Positions 16,596 through 25,928 are shown, numbered from the stretch's first letter. The stretch is DNA of 64,000 nt from Mycobacterium sp. AZCC_0083 (GCF_014202335.1 NZ_JACHGP010000010.1:1-64000), one strand, 5' to 3'. Notes: generated by a model from the sequence alone, not told the origin. Numbers and translations: made by a program.

Positions 16596-17198
16596 TCAGC
16601 GGGACGCAATGCCGGCGAGGACTATCGCCAGCATGCGGTCCGCTTCGCCGGCGGCCCTACTTTCGGTGGCCATCGCGATGGCGTTGACCAGTGTGACGAC
16701 GTCGGGGAGCGTGACGTCGGTGCGTACGGCGCCACCGTCTTGGGCCCGTCGAAGCAGCGAGCTGCCGATCGCCGCCACCGCAGCCTGGCATGCGGCGACC
16801 AGTTCTGAATCGTCCCGACGACCGGTGGCGAACGCCGCTGCCAGACCGTGTTTCGCGCCGACGTGGTCGATGTAGGCACGCAGCCAGCCGGAGAAGGCCT
16901 GGTCCGCATCGGGATCCGCGTGGAGTTGGTCGCCGAGTTTGCAGAGCGCCCTGACGTCGCCGACGCAGACCGCGACCAACAGGTCTCGACGGTCGGGGAA
17001 GTGGCGGTACAGGGTGGCGTTGCCGACACCGGCGCGGCGGGCGATCTTGTCCAGTGAGGCATCGGGGCCGTCGGTGGTGAACAGCTCGTCGGCGGACGCG
17101 AGGAGCGCCTCGTAGTTGCGGCGGGCATCGGCCCGCAGCGGTGGATGCACGAGCAGCTCCAACCAAGAACGAGGGTCGGCGGGTGGTGTCTGCGGCAT
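16596..17198 (-). CDS. TetR family regulator (200 aa)
   Basis: Residues 25-75 form the TetR DNA-binding domain: RRNYEALLASADELF, SLDKIARRAGVGNATLYRHFPDRRDLL. The remaining helical part is a ligand-binding and dimerisation domain. The gene is divergent from an EthD-domain gene, and a 26-bp inverted repeat lies in between, so it most likely represses both itself and that gene. The inducer is unknown. Confidence 0.9.
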   Translation of the reverse strand: MPQTPPADPRSWLELLVHPPLRADARRNYEALLASADELFTTDGPDASLDKIARRAGVGNATLYRHFPDRRDLLVAVCVGDVRALCKLGDQLHADPDADQAFSGWLRAYIDHVGAKHGLAAAFATGRRDDSELVAACQAAVAAIGSSLLRRAQDGGAVRTDVTLPDVVTLVNAIAMATESRAAGEADRMLAIVLAGIASR

Positions 17199-17207
17199 CT
17201 CGTCCTT

Positions 17208-17233
17208 GCTAAACGGGGAACTCCCCAGTTAGC
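17208..17233. promoter_or_regulatory. Putative TetR operator
   Basis: GCTAA (17208-17212) mirrors TTAGC (17229-17233) around an inner GGGGA/CTCCCC core, giving an imperfect 26-bp palindrome that fills the gap between the divergent TetR and EthD-domain genes. Position and symmetry fit the operator of the adjacent TetR protein. Confidence 0.6.
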
Positions 17234-17241
17234 CTAGCAGG

Positions 17242-17592
17242 GTGTTGAAGATGCTGAGCTATCTCGTCAAACGCGAGGGCATGTCCCCCGAGGAGTTCGT
17301 CGACTACTACGAGAATCACCATGTGCCACTGATTTTGAGCCTGGCGCCGCCACCCGTGGTCTACAAGCGGCATTACCTGCAGCGTGGTGACGCCCTGAAC
17401 CTGGGTGAGACGGGTATCGACTTCCACGTCGTGACCGAGCAACAATTCGCCGACCGGGCGGCGTTCCGGTCCTGGATCGCCGCAGTGACCGCGGGCGACA
17501 ACGGCGAACTCGTCGCCGCAGATGAGGCGCGGTTTCTCGAACGCTCCCGAACGCGTGCCTGTGTCGTCAGCGACTACGTCACCACTGGTTAG
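17242..17592 (+). CDS. EthD-domain protein (116 aa)
   Basis: The GTG at 17242 starts MLKMLSYLVKREGMSPEEFVDYYENHHVPL, the hallmark start of EthD-like dimeric alpha+beta barrel proteins (F-x-x-Y-x-x-x-H-x-P). Members occur in breakdown operons for ethers and polyketides. The gene is under the predicted control of the divergent TetR protein. Specific substrate not readable. Confidence 0.8.
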   Translation: MLKMLSYLVKREGMSPEEFVDYYENHHVPLILSLAPPPVVYKRHYLQRGDALNLGETGIDFHVVTEQQFADRAAFRSWIAAVTAGDNGELVAADEARFLERSRTRACVVSDYVTTG

Positions 17593-17616
17593 ACCCGTGA
17601 AATAGATGTTTACCCG

Positions 17617-18147
17617 GTGACACATCGGGGTAGATTCCTGAGCGTGCTGCGCGCCGTGACGACGAGCCTCGTGGTTTTGGCTGCGTCCATCGCCCTCGCC
17701 TCGTCGCCGACGGCCAGTGCCGCGCCACCTGGATCGCAGTGCGGCGCGAACCTCACGGCCCCGCAGATCGCCCTTGCCGTGCGCTCGCTGCCCCCGGCGA
17801 TCCGCGGCGTCGACGCCCCGTGGGATCCGAACCCGTACGGCGGCAACTTCGATCCCTGCGCGACGCTGTCGGTCGCGCTGGTGACAGTGCAGGGCGCCAC
17901 GGGCAGCTCACCCGCACACGCGCTGCTCTTCCACCTCGGCGAATACGTCGGGACTGCAACCCCGACGCCATATCCGTTCACGGCACTGAACAAGGACGAG
18001 ACCGCCGACGACACCGTCGTCCTGGACTACAAGGACGGCCGCAACGTCTGCACGGCCTGCCCCGGTCCCTCCTACGAGGTGCACTACCAGTGGCGCGACG
18101 ATCGCGTGGCGACACTCGACCCGCTGCCGCCGAACCCGGGAAGCTAG
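17617..18147 (+). CDS. Exported LppP/LprE-like protein (176 aa)
   Basis: The start is a GTG at 17617; a later GTG at 17644 would shorten the n-region. Residues 10-35 (LRAVTTSLVVLAASIALASSPTASA) form a signal peptide with a likely AxA cleavage site; no lipobox Cys is placed correctly, so this copy looks secreted rather than lipidated. The mature part has the LppP/LprE pattern: CGANLTAPQIALAVRSLPP, GGNFDPCATLSVALV, HALLFHLGEYVGTATP. Two Cys pairs may form disulfides. Converges with the HxlR gene with a 4-bp overlap. Confidence 0.75.
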   Translation: MTHRGRFLSVLRAVTTSLVVLAASIALASSPTASAAPPGSQCGANLTAPQIALAVRSLPPAIRGVDAPWDPNPYGGNFDPCATLSVALVTVQGATGSSPAHALLFHLGEYVGTATPTPYPFTALNKDETADDTVVLDYKDGRNVCTACPGPSYEVHYQWRDDRVATLDPLPPNPGS

Positions 18148-18488
18148 CCGACGGCGGCAGTGCAAATCAGTTTGATGTGTTTGGCCGCCCAATTGCCTAG
18201 CGGCTCAAGCGCTTCCAGTAGTTCCTCGCCGGCCGGGGTCATCGAGTACTCCACCCGCGGCGGCACTTCGTGATAGCTCTCGCGGTGCACCACACCGTGG
18301 CGCTGCAGCTCCTTGAGATGCTGGGTCAGCATCTTCTGCGAGATCCCGGTGAGGCTGCGATGCAGTGCGTTGAACCGCGTCGGTCCCTCCTTCAGCTCCC
18401 AAAGGATGAGCGGCTTCCACTTCCCGTCGACGACCGCCATCGCCGCGTCCAGCTCGCAGGTGAATTGCCCCAATGCGGTCACGCGCAC
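18144..18488 (-). CDS. HxlR family regulator (114 aa)
   Basis: The 114-aa protein is a single winged helix with the HxlR signature: CELDAAMAVVDGKWKPLILWEL, RFNALHRSLTGISQKMLTQHLKELQRHGVV, PPRVEYSMTPAG. A Cys near residue 11 is the residue that often senses thiol or aldehyde stress in this family. It is divergent from two dehydrogenase genes, with inverted repeats in between, and so is predicted to regulate them. Confidence 0.9.
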   Translation of the reverse strand: MRVTALGQFTCELDAAMAVVDGKWKPLILWELKEGPTRFNALHRSLTGISQKMLTQHLKELQRHGVVHRESYHEVPPRVEYSMTPAGEELLEALEPLGNWAAKHIKLICTAAVG

Positions 18489-18509
18489 TCTCCTAGCAGG
18501 TCAGAGCCA

Positions 18510-18531
18510 ATACTTTCCATTTGGTAAGTAT
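18510..18531. promoter_or_regulatory. Putative HxlR operator
   Basis: ATACTT (18510-18515) and AAGTAT (18526-18531) form a perfect inverted repeat with a 10-bp spacer, upstream of both divergent genes. TACTT...AAGTA half-sites are typical of HxlR-type operators. A second small palindrome, CACTTTATAGTG, lies at 18534-18545. Confidence 0.65.
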
Positions 18532-18586
18532 CGCACTTTATAGTGGGTACTTGTCGAAAACTCCGCGTCGCGTCAACGATGGTCGC

Positions 18587-19468
18587 ATGACGGCTACACA
18601 GCGCAGGATCAGTTTCCTTGGAGTGGGTGAGATGGGGTCGGCACTCGCCGATGCCGCAATCCGCGCCGGATATTCAACGACCGTCTGGAACCGCAGCCCC
18701 GATAGAACGATTCCACTCGTCGAGGCCGGTGCCCGCGCGGTGACCACGGTGGGCGAGGCTGTCGACGCCGCCGACGTCGTCGTGGTGTGCCTCTTCGATC
18801 AGCGCTCGGTGCACGAGGTGCTCGACCCGGTTGTGGACCGGCTGACCAGACGCAGGCTGATCAACCTGACCACCACCTCACCGGACGGCGCAAGGGAACT
18901 GGCCGCTTGGGCGGGCGCCGCGGGTGTCGACTACCTCGACGGCGGGATCATGGCCGTCCCGGAGATGATCGGATCGCCCGCATCCAGCGTCCTCTACAGT
19001 GGATCGCAGCGGCTCTACGACGACTACCGCGATCTTCTCGAATCATGGGGTCGTCCTGAGTATTTCGGTGACGACGCAGGTATGGCATCGCTGTACGACC
19101 TCGCCCTGCTGGCCGGGATGTATGTGATGTTCGCGGGGTTCTTCCACGGTGCCGCGATGGTCGGCGCCGCCGGTGTACCGGCCAAGGAGTTCGCCACCCG
19201 CGCGACCGCATGGCTACAGGCGGTGCTTCCGGTGTTGGGCGACTACGCAGAGATCGTCGACGGCGGCGACTACACGCTGGCGGGCCAACAGAGTCTGCAG
19301 TTCTCCGACATCAGCGAGATCGTCGAGGCCAGCCGCGGCCAAGGCGTTAGCACCGAAGTCGTCGACATGGTGCAACGTCTCATTCACCGCCAGATCGACG
19401 CCGGGCACGGCAGCCACGGTTTCGCCCGCGTCATCGAGAGCATCAAGCGTCCAGAGGCAGCAGCATGA
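18587..19468 (+). CDS. NAD(P)-dependent imine reductase-like dehydrogenase (293 aa)
   Basis: I choose ATG 18587 (MTATQRRISF) since the longer frame would run over the operator region. The N-terminus is a Rossmann fold (ISFLGVGEMGSALADAAIRAGYSTTVWNR). YLDGGIMAVPEMIGSP is the motif that separates imine reductase-like proteins from 3-hydroxyisobutyrate dehydrogenases. The helical C-terminal domain mediates dimer swapping. It overlaps by 4 bp a paralogue of the same family, so both form an operon under the divergent HxlR gene. Confidence 0.85.
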   Translation: MTATQRRISFLGVGEMGSALADAAIRAGYSTTVWNRSPDRTIPLVEAGARAVTTVGEAVDAADVVVVCLFDQRSVHEVLDPVVDRLTRRRLINLTTTSPDGARELAAWAGAAGVDYLDGGIMAVPEMIGSPASSVLYSGSQRLYDDYRDLLESWGRPEYFGDDAGMASLYDLALLAGMYVMFAGFFHGAAMVGAAGVPAKEFATRATAWLQAVLPVLGDYAEIVDGGDYTLAGQQSLQFSDISEIVEASRGQGVSTEVVDMVQRLIHRQIDAGHGSHGFARVIESIKRPEAAA

Positions 19469-20316
19469 CATCGGTCACCGTATTGGGTCTCGGCCCGATG
19501 GGCCAGGCGCTTTCGCGTGCTCTGCTCGACGCGAATCACCGCACCACGGTGTGGAATCGCACGGCGGCGAAGGCGGAGGAACTGCGTTCGCGCGGCGCAG
19601 TGGTGGCGGCAAGCCCGGCGGCGGCTGTCGTTTCAAGCGATCTCACCCTGATCAACGTCATCGACCACGATGCGGTGGATTCCGTACTTGTTTCGGCGGG
19701 CGACGCCGTCGATGGGCGCGTCATCGTAGGTCTCAGCTCCGATACTCCCGATCGGGCCAAGCTCACGGCCAAGCTCGTCGAGGATCGTGGCGGCCGTTAC
19801 CTCGATGGCGCCATCATGACGCCGACGACGACGATCGGAACCCCGAGCGGGAGCATCCTCTTCGGGGGACCACGGGACGTCTTCGACACCCACCGAGCAC
19901 TCTTCGCCGCGATGGGTGAACCGACCTGGCTCGGCGAAGATCACGGCCGCGCCGCCGCCTACGACATGGCGCTACTCGACCTGTTCTGGACATCGGTCAG
20001 TGGATTCCTGCACGCCCTGACGGTGGCCCGGGCCAACGGCATCGCGCCAGGCGAACTGCTGCCGCACGCCAACGGCATCGTGGGGATCCTGCCGCCGATC
20101 TTCGCCGAGTGGGCCGAGCGCATCGAAGCCGATCGCCACGACGACAGCAGCGCACCGGTGACATCCGTCGCGGCGTCGCTGCGGCACCTGATCACCGCGT
20201 CGCGGGACGCCGGTGTGGAAGCCGGTGCGCTGGAGTCACTCCGGAGGCACGTCGATGCCGCAGTCGACGCAGGCTACGGGCACGACGACCTCTCTCGCGT
20301 CGGCGCCATGCAGTGA
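19465..20316 (+). CDS. Second imine reductase-like dehydrogenase (283 aa)
   Basis: The ATG at 19465 overlaps the previous stop (ATGA). Motifs parallel the upstream paralogue: VTVLGLGPMGQALSRALLDANHRTTVWNRT at the N-terminus, and YLDGAIMTPTTTIGTPSGS where the first has YLDGGIM. The two proteins are similar but not near-identical, pointing to an older duplication. They could form a heterodimer or act on related substrates; the coupling supports joint function. Confidence 0.85.
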   Translation: MTSVTVLGLGPMGQALSRALLDANHRTTVWNRTAAKAEELRSRGAVVAASPAAAVVSSDLTLINVIDHDAVDSVLVSAGDAVDGRVIVGLSSDTPDRAKLTAKLVEDRGGRYLDGAIMTPTTTIGTPSGSILFGGPRDVFDTHRALFAAMGEPTWLGEDHGRAAAYDMALLDLFWTSVSGFLHALTVARANGIAPGELLPHANGIVGILPPIFAEWAERIEADRHDDSSAPVTSVAASLRHLITASRDAGVEAGALESLRRHVDAAVDAGYGHDDLSRVGAMQ

Positions 20317-20319
20317 GTA

Positions 20320-21633
20320 CTAGTGCTGGGCCTTCAGCGGGCGGCCCGTGCGCTTGCGGTAGACGATCTCGAACACGAAGCTCAGCGCGAACACGGCCAA
20401 CAACGTGATCCACGTGCTGGCGGGCCCGGTGTGGATCGTGTAACCGAAGAGCAGGGCGAACAATGCCACGTTCAGCACCACCGCCACCACCAGCAGCCAC
20501 GGCTTGGCACCGGTCTCGCGGTACACCTTCAGATGTCCCGCGCTGACCGTGGCGTACACGATCAGGAACGCCAGGCTGGCCATCGACCCCACCGCCGACA
20601 GCGGAAAGAACACCACGAACAGCATGGTCAATGCTGCGGCGACGAACAGTCCGACGGTACCGCCGCGCCATACCCCGCGGGTGAAATCGCTTGGTAGTTC
20701 ACCCACTTTCGCGACCATGAAGGCCAGGTTCGTGTCCCCGAACATGGTGGCGTTCACCCCGGACGCGGTGGCCAGCAGCGCCGCGATCCCGATCACCACG
20801 AAGCCGACGTGACCGATCGCCGCCAGTCCGGCCTCCGACAACACGTGGCCCTGGTTGGCGTCCATCGACGGCAGGCTCAACGTCGTCACCACGATCGCGC
20901 TGATCACGACGTAGACCACCACCACGATGGCCAGCGCCGAGAACATCGCGCGCGGCAACTCCTTGGCCGGGTTGCGCATGTCCCCCGCGGAGTTGGTCAC
21001 CACGCCGAACCCCTCGTACGTCACGTACAGCAGACCGGCGGCGAACAACACACCGAGCCAGTGGTGATCGCCGTTCTCGGCCAACCGCTCTGGGTCGGCC
21101 TTCATCAGACCGAACACTGCGAACACCCCGAGAATCGCCAATTCGACGGTAACGACGAACAACTCGGACCGGCCAACCAGCTTGGAGCCCACCATGTTGA
21201 TCAGCACCACCACGACGACCAGACCGATCCCGATGAGCTTGCCCGACCATGCGGGTGTCTCCCACGGCAGCAGCGCGCGGACGTAGCCGGCGAATCCCGC
21301 GCAGTAGAGCGCCATCGCGATGATCCAGCCGAGGAACTGAAAGACGTTGAGGCCGCCCGCGATAAGCCCGTCGCCGAAGCAGCGGAGCAGGAACTGCGCG
21401 GCGCCACCGCGACTCGGATACTTCGCACCAAGCTTGGCGTAGGAGTACACGCTGAAGACCGACACCACGCCGCCCACCACGAACGCCAGAGGCAACCACA
21501 CCCCGGCCGCCGTCGACGCAAGGCCGAGCAGCGTGTACAGGCCGGCGCCCATCATCCCGCCGACGCCGATCGCGGTCGCACTGGCGGTGGTGATCGAACC
21601 CGTGCCTAGCGCTCCGCTCATGGGCCAAGTCAA
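20320..21633 (-). CDS. APC family amino acid permease (437 aa)
   Basis: About twelve hydrophobic segments span the protein. The first has ATAIGVGGMMGAGLYTLLG, the G-x-G-I/M-x-G-A-G substrate-binding turn of APC transporters. Other marks are YSYAKLGAKYPSRGGAAQFL and YVTYEGFGVVTNSAGDMRNPAKELPRAM. It is an inner-membrane, proton- or exchange-coupled amino acid transporter; the substrate is not readable. The start may be ATG 21633 or 21621. Converges on the imine reductase operon, with a 3-bp gap. Confidence 0.85.
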   Translation of the reverse strand: MTWPMSGALGTGSITTASATAIGVGGMMGAGLYTLLGLASTAAGVWLPLAFVVGGVVSVFSVYSYAKLGAKYPSRGGAAQFLLRCFGDGLIAGGLNVFQFLGWIIAMALYCAGFAGYVRALLPWETPAWSGKLIGIGLVVVVVLINMVGSKLVGRSELFVVTVELAILGVFAVFGLMKADPERLAENGDHHWLGVLFAAGLLYVTYEGFGVVTNSAGDMRNPAKELPRAMFSALAIVVVVYVVISAIVVTTLSLPSMDANQGHVLSEAGLAAIGHVGFVVIGIAALLATASGVNATMFGDTNLAFMVAKVGELPSDFTRGVWRGGTVGLFVAAALTMLFVVFFPLSAVGSMASLAFLIVYATVSAGHLKVYRETGAKPWLLVVAVVLNVALFALLFGYTIHTGPASTWITLLAVFALSFVFEIVYRKRTGRPLKAQH

Positions 21634-21716
21634 CCACTAGGCGGCTCGATTGACGGTTGAGTGAATATCGTGTCGAACCGCTCCCTCGGTGCCACTCGAA
21701 TGGCAATCTCGGTGGC

Positions 21717-23594
21717 ATGGATCAGAAGCCGCCCACCGCCGTCATCGAAGCCGCGCACGCCGAACATCTGACGGGGCTGCCGTTCGACGACACCAGGGAC
21801 TTCGACGATGCCGACCGCGGCTTCATCGCAGCGCTGCAGCCGTGCGTCGTCAAGGCCGCGGACGGACGGGTGGTGTGGGACAACGACGTCTACGCGTTCC
21901 TGTCAGGGGACGCGCCCGCCTCGGTGCATCCCAGCCTGTGGCGGCAGTCCACCCTGGCCGCCAAGCAGGGCCTCTACGAGGTGGTCGACGGGATCTATCA
22001 GGTCCGCGGCCTGGATCTGTCGAACATTAGCTTCATCGAGGGCGACAGCGGCGTCATCGTCATAGACCCGTTGATCTCCACCGAGACCGCGGCTGCGGCT
22101 CTGGCGCTCTACCGCGCCCACCGCGGAGATCGAGCGGTGAGCGCGGTTATCTATACCCACAGCCACGTCGACCACTTCGGCGGCGTGCTGGGCGTGACCA
22201 CCCAGGCCGACGTCGATGCGGGCAAGGTCGTGGTGCTCGCGCCAGAGGGGTTCACTCAGCACGCCGTGCAGGAGAACGTCTATGCCGGGACGGCGATGAC
22301 GCGGCGCGCAGGCTACATGTACGGCACGCTGTTGGCTCGAGGTCCGCAAGGGCAGGTCGGCTGCGGTCTGGGACAGAACACGTCCACGGGGGAGATCGCC
22401 CTGATCGTCCCGACGCTCGACATTCGCGAGACCGGCGAGACGCACGTCATCGACGGCGTCGAGATCGAGTTCCAGATGGCGCCAGGCACAGAGGCTCCCG
22501 CGGAGATGCACTTCTACTTCCCCAAGTTCCGCGCGTTGTGCATGGCGGAGAACGCCACCCACAACCTGCACAACCTGTTGACCCTGCGCGGGGCGTTGGT
22601 GCGCGATCCGCACGGCTGGTCGGGCTATCTGACCGAGGCCATCGACACGTTCTCCGACCGCGCCGACGTGGTGTTCGCGTCGCACCACTGGCCGACCTGG
22701 GGTAAGGAGCGGATCGTCGAATTCCTCTCCCTGCAACGGGATCTGTACGCCTACCTGCACGACCAGACGTTGCGGCTCCTGAACCAGGGGCACACCGGGA
22801 TCGAGATCGCCGAGGACTTCCAGATGCCACCCGCGTTGCACCGGGCATGGCACGCCCACGGCTATTACGGGTCGGTCAATCACAACGTCAAGGCGGTCTA
22901 CCAGCGCTACATGGGCTGGTTCGACGGCAACCCGGCCAGGCTGTGGCCACACCCACCCGAGGCGATCGGGCCGCGCTACGTCGAGGCCATCGGCGGCATC
23001 GACCGGGTCGTGGAGCTGGCTCAGCGCGCCTTCGACGACGGTGACTTCCGCTGGGCGGCAACGCTGTTGGATCACGCCATCTTCACCGATGAGAACCACG
23101 GGGCTGCCAAGGCGTTGTATGCGGACACCCTGGAACAGCTGGCCTACGGCGCCGAGAATGCGACGTGGCGCAACTTCTTCCTCTCCGGGGCGACCGAGCT
23201 GCGGGACGGCAACTTCGGCGTTGGCACCACGACCACGTCGATGTCGATGCTCTCCCAGCTGACCCCTGAGCAGCTGTTCGACAGCTTCGCCATCAGCGTC
23301 AACGGGCCGAGGGCGTGGGACCTCGACCTCGCCATCGACGTGACGTTCAGCGACATCGGGACCAACTACCGGCTGACGCTGCGCAACGGCGTCCTGGTCT
23401 ACCGCAAGGCGGCCGCCGACGCCTCGACCGCCACGGCGACCGTCACGCTGGCCAACAAGGTGCGGCTGTTGGCGTTCGCTGCCGGGGACGCCACGTCGCC
23501 GGGCCTGGACGCAGCGGGCGACGCCAACGCGCTGCCTGCGCTACTGGGCGTGCTGGACCGGCCCGACCCTGGGTTCGACATCGTCACCCCGTAG
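21717..23594 (+). CDS. Alkyl/aryl sulfatase of the MBL (SdsA1/BDS1) family (625 aa)
   Basis: ATG 21717 (MDQKPPTAVI) is chosen because the upstream extension has no family match. The MBL domain has THSHVDHFGG (residues 147-156), ENATHNLHNL and ASHHWPTWG, binding two zinc ions. The middle is the dimerisation domain of SDS hydrolases, and the last 120 residues are an SCP2-like lipid-binding domain. The full length (about 625 aa) fits type III sulfatases releasing sulfate from long-chain alkyl sulfates. No Sec signal is apparent, unlike SdsA1, so it may be intracellular. Confidence 0.9.
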   Translation: MDQKPPTAVIEAAHAEHLTGLPFDDTRDFDDADRGFIAALQPCVVKAADGRVVWDNDVYAFLSGDAPASVHPSLWRQSTLAAKQGLYEVVDGIYQVRGLDLSNISFIEGDSGVIVIDPLISTETAAAALALYRAHRGDRAVSAVIYTHSHVDHFGGVLGVTTQADVDAGKVVVLAPEGFTQHAVQENVYAGTAMTRRAGYMYGTLLARGPQGQVGCGLGQNTSTGEIALIVPTLDIRETGETHVIDGVEIEFQMAPGTEAPAEMHFYFPKFRALCMAENATHNLHNLLTLRGALVRDPHGWSGYLTEAIDTFSDRADVVFASHHWPTWGKERIVEFLSLQRDLYAYLHDQTLRLLNQGHTGIEIAEDFQMPPALHRAWHAHGYYGSVNHNVKAVYQRYMGWFDGNPARLWPHPPEAIGPRYVEAIGGIDRVVELAQRAFDDGDFRWAATLLDHAIFTDENHGAAKALYADTLEQLAYGAENATWRNFFLSGATELRDGNFGVGTTTTSMSMLSQLTPEQLFDSFAISVNGPRAWDLDLAIDVTFSDIGTNYRLTLRNGVLVYRKAAADASTATATVTLANKVRLLAFAAGDATSPGLDAAGDANALPALLGVLDRPDPGFDIVTP

Positions 23595-23631
23595 CGGGAA
23601 CAGGTCGACGGCACACCCGGTTTCACCGGTC

Positions 23632-24021
23632 ATGATCCTGAACGTCTTACGTCTCACGCTGAAGGACGACACCACGGCCGAACAGCGCGCCGCGGTGCTC
23701 ACGGCGTTGCGCCGAACGGCCGGCCTGCCGTGGGTCGCGTTCTCGTCGGTCGGGCCCGAGTTCGCCGACCCGACCGGCTTGACCTTCGGCTACGTCGTCG
23801 CGATCGACGGCCTGGCCGACCTCGAGAAGTACATGCACGATCCGGTACACCTTGCGGGTGACGACGTGATCCTGCCGAGGGTGGCAAGACTGTCGGCTGT
23901 GCGGTTCTCCGACGACGATGACCCCGACACCGCTACCAAGGTGTTCACGCTGCATCAGGTGAAGGTGGCCAAGTATCCGGAATGGGGTCGACAGCTGGAT
24001 TCGATCGCCGTCGACGAGTAG
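23632..24021 (+). CDS. Dabb-type stress-responsive A/B barrel protein (129 aa)
   Basis: The order ILNVLRLTLKDD, VAFSSVGPEFADPTGLTFGYVVAIDGLADLEKYMHDPVH is the typical start of the dimeric alpha/beta barrel (Dabb) fold. The H-D-P-x-H element lies in the middle. The function of bacterial members varies and cannot be read here. It follows the sulfatase gene by 37 bp in the same direction and may be co-transcribed. Confidence 0.75.
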   Translation: MILNVLRLTLKDDTTAEQRAAVLTALRRTAGLPWVAFSSVGPEFADPTGLTFGYVVAIDGLADLEKYMHDPVHLAGDDVILPRVARLSAVRFSDDDDPDTATKVFTLHQVKVAKYPEWGRQLDSIAVDE

Positions 24022-24026
24022 CCCTG

Positions 24027-24788
24027 TTAGGGCAGCCCGCCGTCGGCCCGCAGAATCGACCCGGTGGTGTAGCTCGACGCATCAGATGCGAGAAACAGTG
24101 CGGCGCCGACGATTTCGTTCGGCTCGCCGGCGCGTCCGAGGGCCAGGTGCGAGAACGGGTTGTGACCCTCTTCCAGTCCCCAAGCCTTGCTGATATCGGT
24201 GAGGAACGGCCCCGCCATCAAGGTGTTCACCCGCACCGTCGGGCCGTACGCCTTGGACAGGCCTTCGGTCAGCGCGTTGAGCCCAGCCTTCGCGGCCGCG
24301 TAGGGCACGACGTCCGGCGTAGGGCGCAGCGACGCGGTGGAGCTGACGTTGATGATGGATCCGCCGCCGGCCGCCACCATCCTCTCGGCCACCAGCGTCG
24401 ACAACCGGAACGGCCCCTTGAGGTTCAGGTTCATCACGGCGTCGAACAGCTTCTCGGTCACCGACGGCAACCCGTCGTACAGCGGCGACATCCCTGCGTT
24501 GTTGATCAACACGTCGACCTTGCCGAACCGCTCGTAGGCGGCGTCAACCAGGCCGTCGAGCTGATCCCAGCGGCCGATGTGCACCTGGTAGGGGAACGCC
24601 GTCCGGCCCGTGGACGCCGAGATCTCCTCGGCCGTGACCACGCAGGACTCCAGGTTGCGGCTGGCGATGATGACGTCGGCGCCGCACTCCGCGGCCGCGA
24701 ACGCCATCTCGCGACCCAATCCGCGGCTGCCGCCGGTGACGAGCACCACGCGATCGGTCAGGTCGAACAGTTGGTCCGCGTAACCCAT
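24027..24788 (-). CDS. SDR family oxidoreductase (253 aa)
   Basis: A classical short-chain dehydrogenase: VVLVTGGSRGLGREMA for cofactor binding, INNAGMS, a catalytic SS...Y-x-x-x-K (IINVSSTAS, then VPYAAAKAG), and C-terminal DASSYTTGSILRADGG. The closest family look is of gluconate 5-dehydrogenase/FabG-like enzymes, but substrate prediction is unsafe. It lies 15 bp downstream of the zinc peptidase gene, so the two form an operon. Confidence 0.9.
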   Translation of the reverse strand: MGYADQLFDLTDRVVLVTGGSRGLGREMAFAAAECGADVIIASRNLESCVVTAEEISASTGRTAFPYQVHIGRWDQLDGLVDAAYERFGKVDVLINNAGMSPLYDGLPSVTEKLFDAVMNLNLKGPFRLSTLVAERMVAAGGGSIINVSSTASLRPTPDVVPYAAAKAGLNALTEGLSKAYGPTVRVNTLMAGPFLTDISKAWGLEEGHNPFSHLALGRAGEPNEIVGAALFLASDASSYTTGSILRADGGLP

Positions 24789-24803
24789 CTCAGTACTCCT
24801 CGA

Positions 24804-25868
24804 TCAAGTCGCGTGGGCCGTTTCACGAATCACCCGGTGGATGAAGCTGAGCTTGCCCGCCACGGCCCTGGGAATCTCGAACGGATACAGGGGATTCTTA
24901 CCCATCGCCGTGTTGACTCGGTTGAAGAACAGCGACATCCACCGCCAGTCGAACAGCATCCGCTCGATGGGCACGTCGTCGTAGGACTCCAACGGCACGA
25001 TGTCGCGCGGGGCGGCGAACCGAACCAGGTCGGCATGAAGCACCATGCCCGCCTCGCGGCTGGTATCGATGGTGTCGGCGATGTGCAGGTAGTGCGCAAA
25101 GCACTCGGCGAAGTCCTCCCACGGGTGCATGGTGGCGTACTCGGAGATGAACGTCTCGCTCCATCCGGCGGGCGGGCCGAACTCGTAGTGCCGGGCGATC
25201 GCATCTTTGTAGCTGGCGCGCTCGTCGCCGAACAAGGTGCGACACTCGTCGAGATATTCCTTTGCGCCGAAACCGGTTTCGACCAGCACGTGCTGGTAGT
25301 AGTGGCCCACTTCGTGGCGGAAGTGCCCGAGCATGGTGCGATACGGCTCACCAAGGCGAACCCGCAGCGACTCGCGGTAGTCGTCGAGCGATTCGACGAG
25401 GTCGATGGTGATCACGCCTCCCGCGTGCCCGATGATCACCCGCTCGCCGGTGGTGTAGCTGGACAACAGGTCGAATGCCAGCCCACCGTCCTGGCGCCAG
25501 AACGGGTCGATGGGCAGGCCGATGTCGTGGAGCTGATACACCAGCCTGCGCAACGCTGCCGCGGTCGGCACCAGCTTCTCGCGCGCCAGCGTGTCGTCGG
25601 CGTCGGGCTCGCGGCGGATCAACGAGTGAGCCAGGCAGCGGCCGCGCTCGAAGGCCGTCTGCTCGGCCGGTGCCAGCCAGTTGCACGCCAGCGTCTCGTG
25701 CTGGGTACACCGCACCCACTGCCTGCCGTCGAGCGCGACAACCCCGTCGGTGATCGGGAGCATCGACTTCGTCGCCAGGTGAAAGCCCAGAGTCGTGCCA
25801 CATTCGGCGCACCCGTCCGAGTCGAACGGGGTGAAGGCGTTGCACACGGGGCAGGCGAATGCGCGCAC
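24804..25868 (-). CDS. Putative zinc-binding metallopeptidase with N-terminal zinc ribbon (354 aa)
   Basis: I place the start at GTG 25868 (V-R-AFACPVCN); the longer frame to 26612 runs across a divergent gene. Residues 4-25 (CPVCNAFTPF...CAEC) form a zinc ribbon. The catalytic domain has HFRHEVGHYYQHVL, with HExxH, and then a conserved region, HPWEDFAECFAHYLHI. This is the arrangement of the Mx-type putative metallopeptidases of actinobacteria and proteobacteria. No signal peptide, so it acts in the cytoplasm; substrate unknown. It is divergent from the histidine phosphatase gene. Confidence 0.85.
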   Translation of the reverse strand: MRAFACPVCNAFTPFDSDGCAECGTTLGFHLATKSMLPITDGVVALDGRQWVRCTQHETLACNWLAPAEQTAFERGRCLAHSLIRREPDADDTLAREKLVPTAAALRRLVYQLHDIGLPIDPFWRQDGGLAFDLLSSYTTGERVIIGHAGGVITIDLVESLDDYRESLRVRLGEPYRTMLGHFRHEVGHYYQHVLVETGFGAKEYLDECRTLFGDERASYKDAIARHYEFGPPAGWSETFISEYATMHPWEDFAECFAHYLHIADTIDTSREAGMVLHADLVRFAAPRDIVPLESYDDVPIERMLFDWRWMSLFFNRVNTAMGKNPLYPFEIPRAVAGKLSFIHRVIRETAHAT

Positions 25869-25928
25869 GGCCCATATCGTGACACAGGCAGCCACACCGA
25901 ACGGTTCATCGAGGAGACGAGACGTCAC

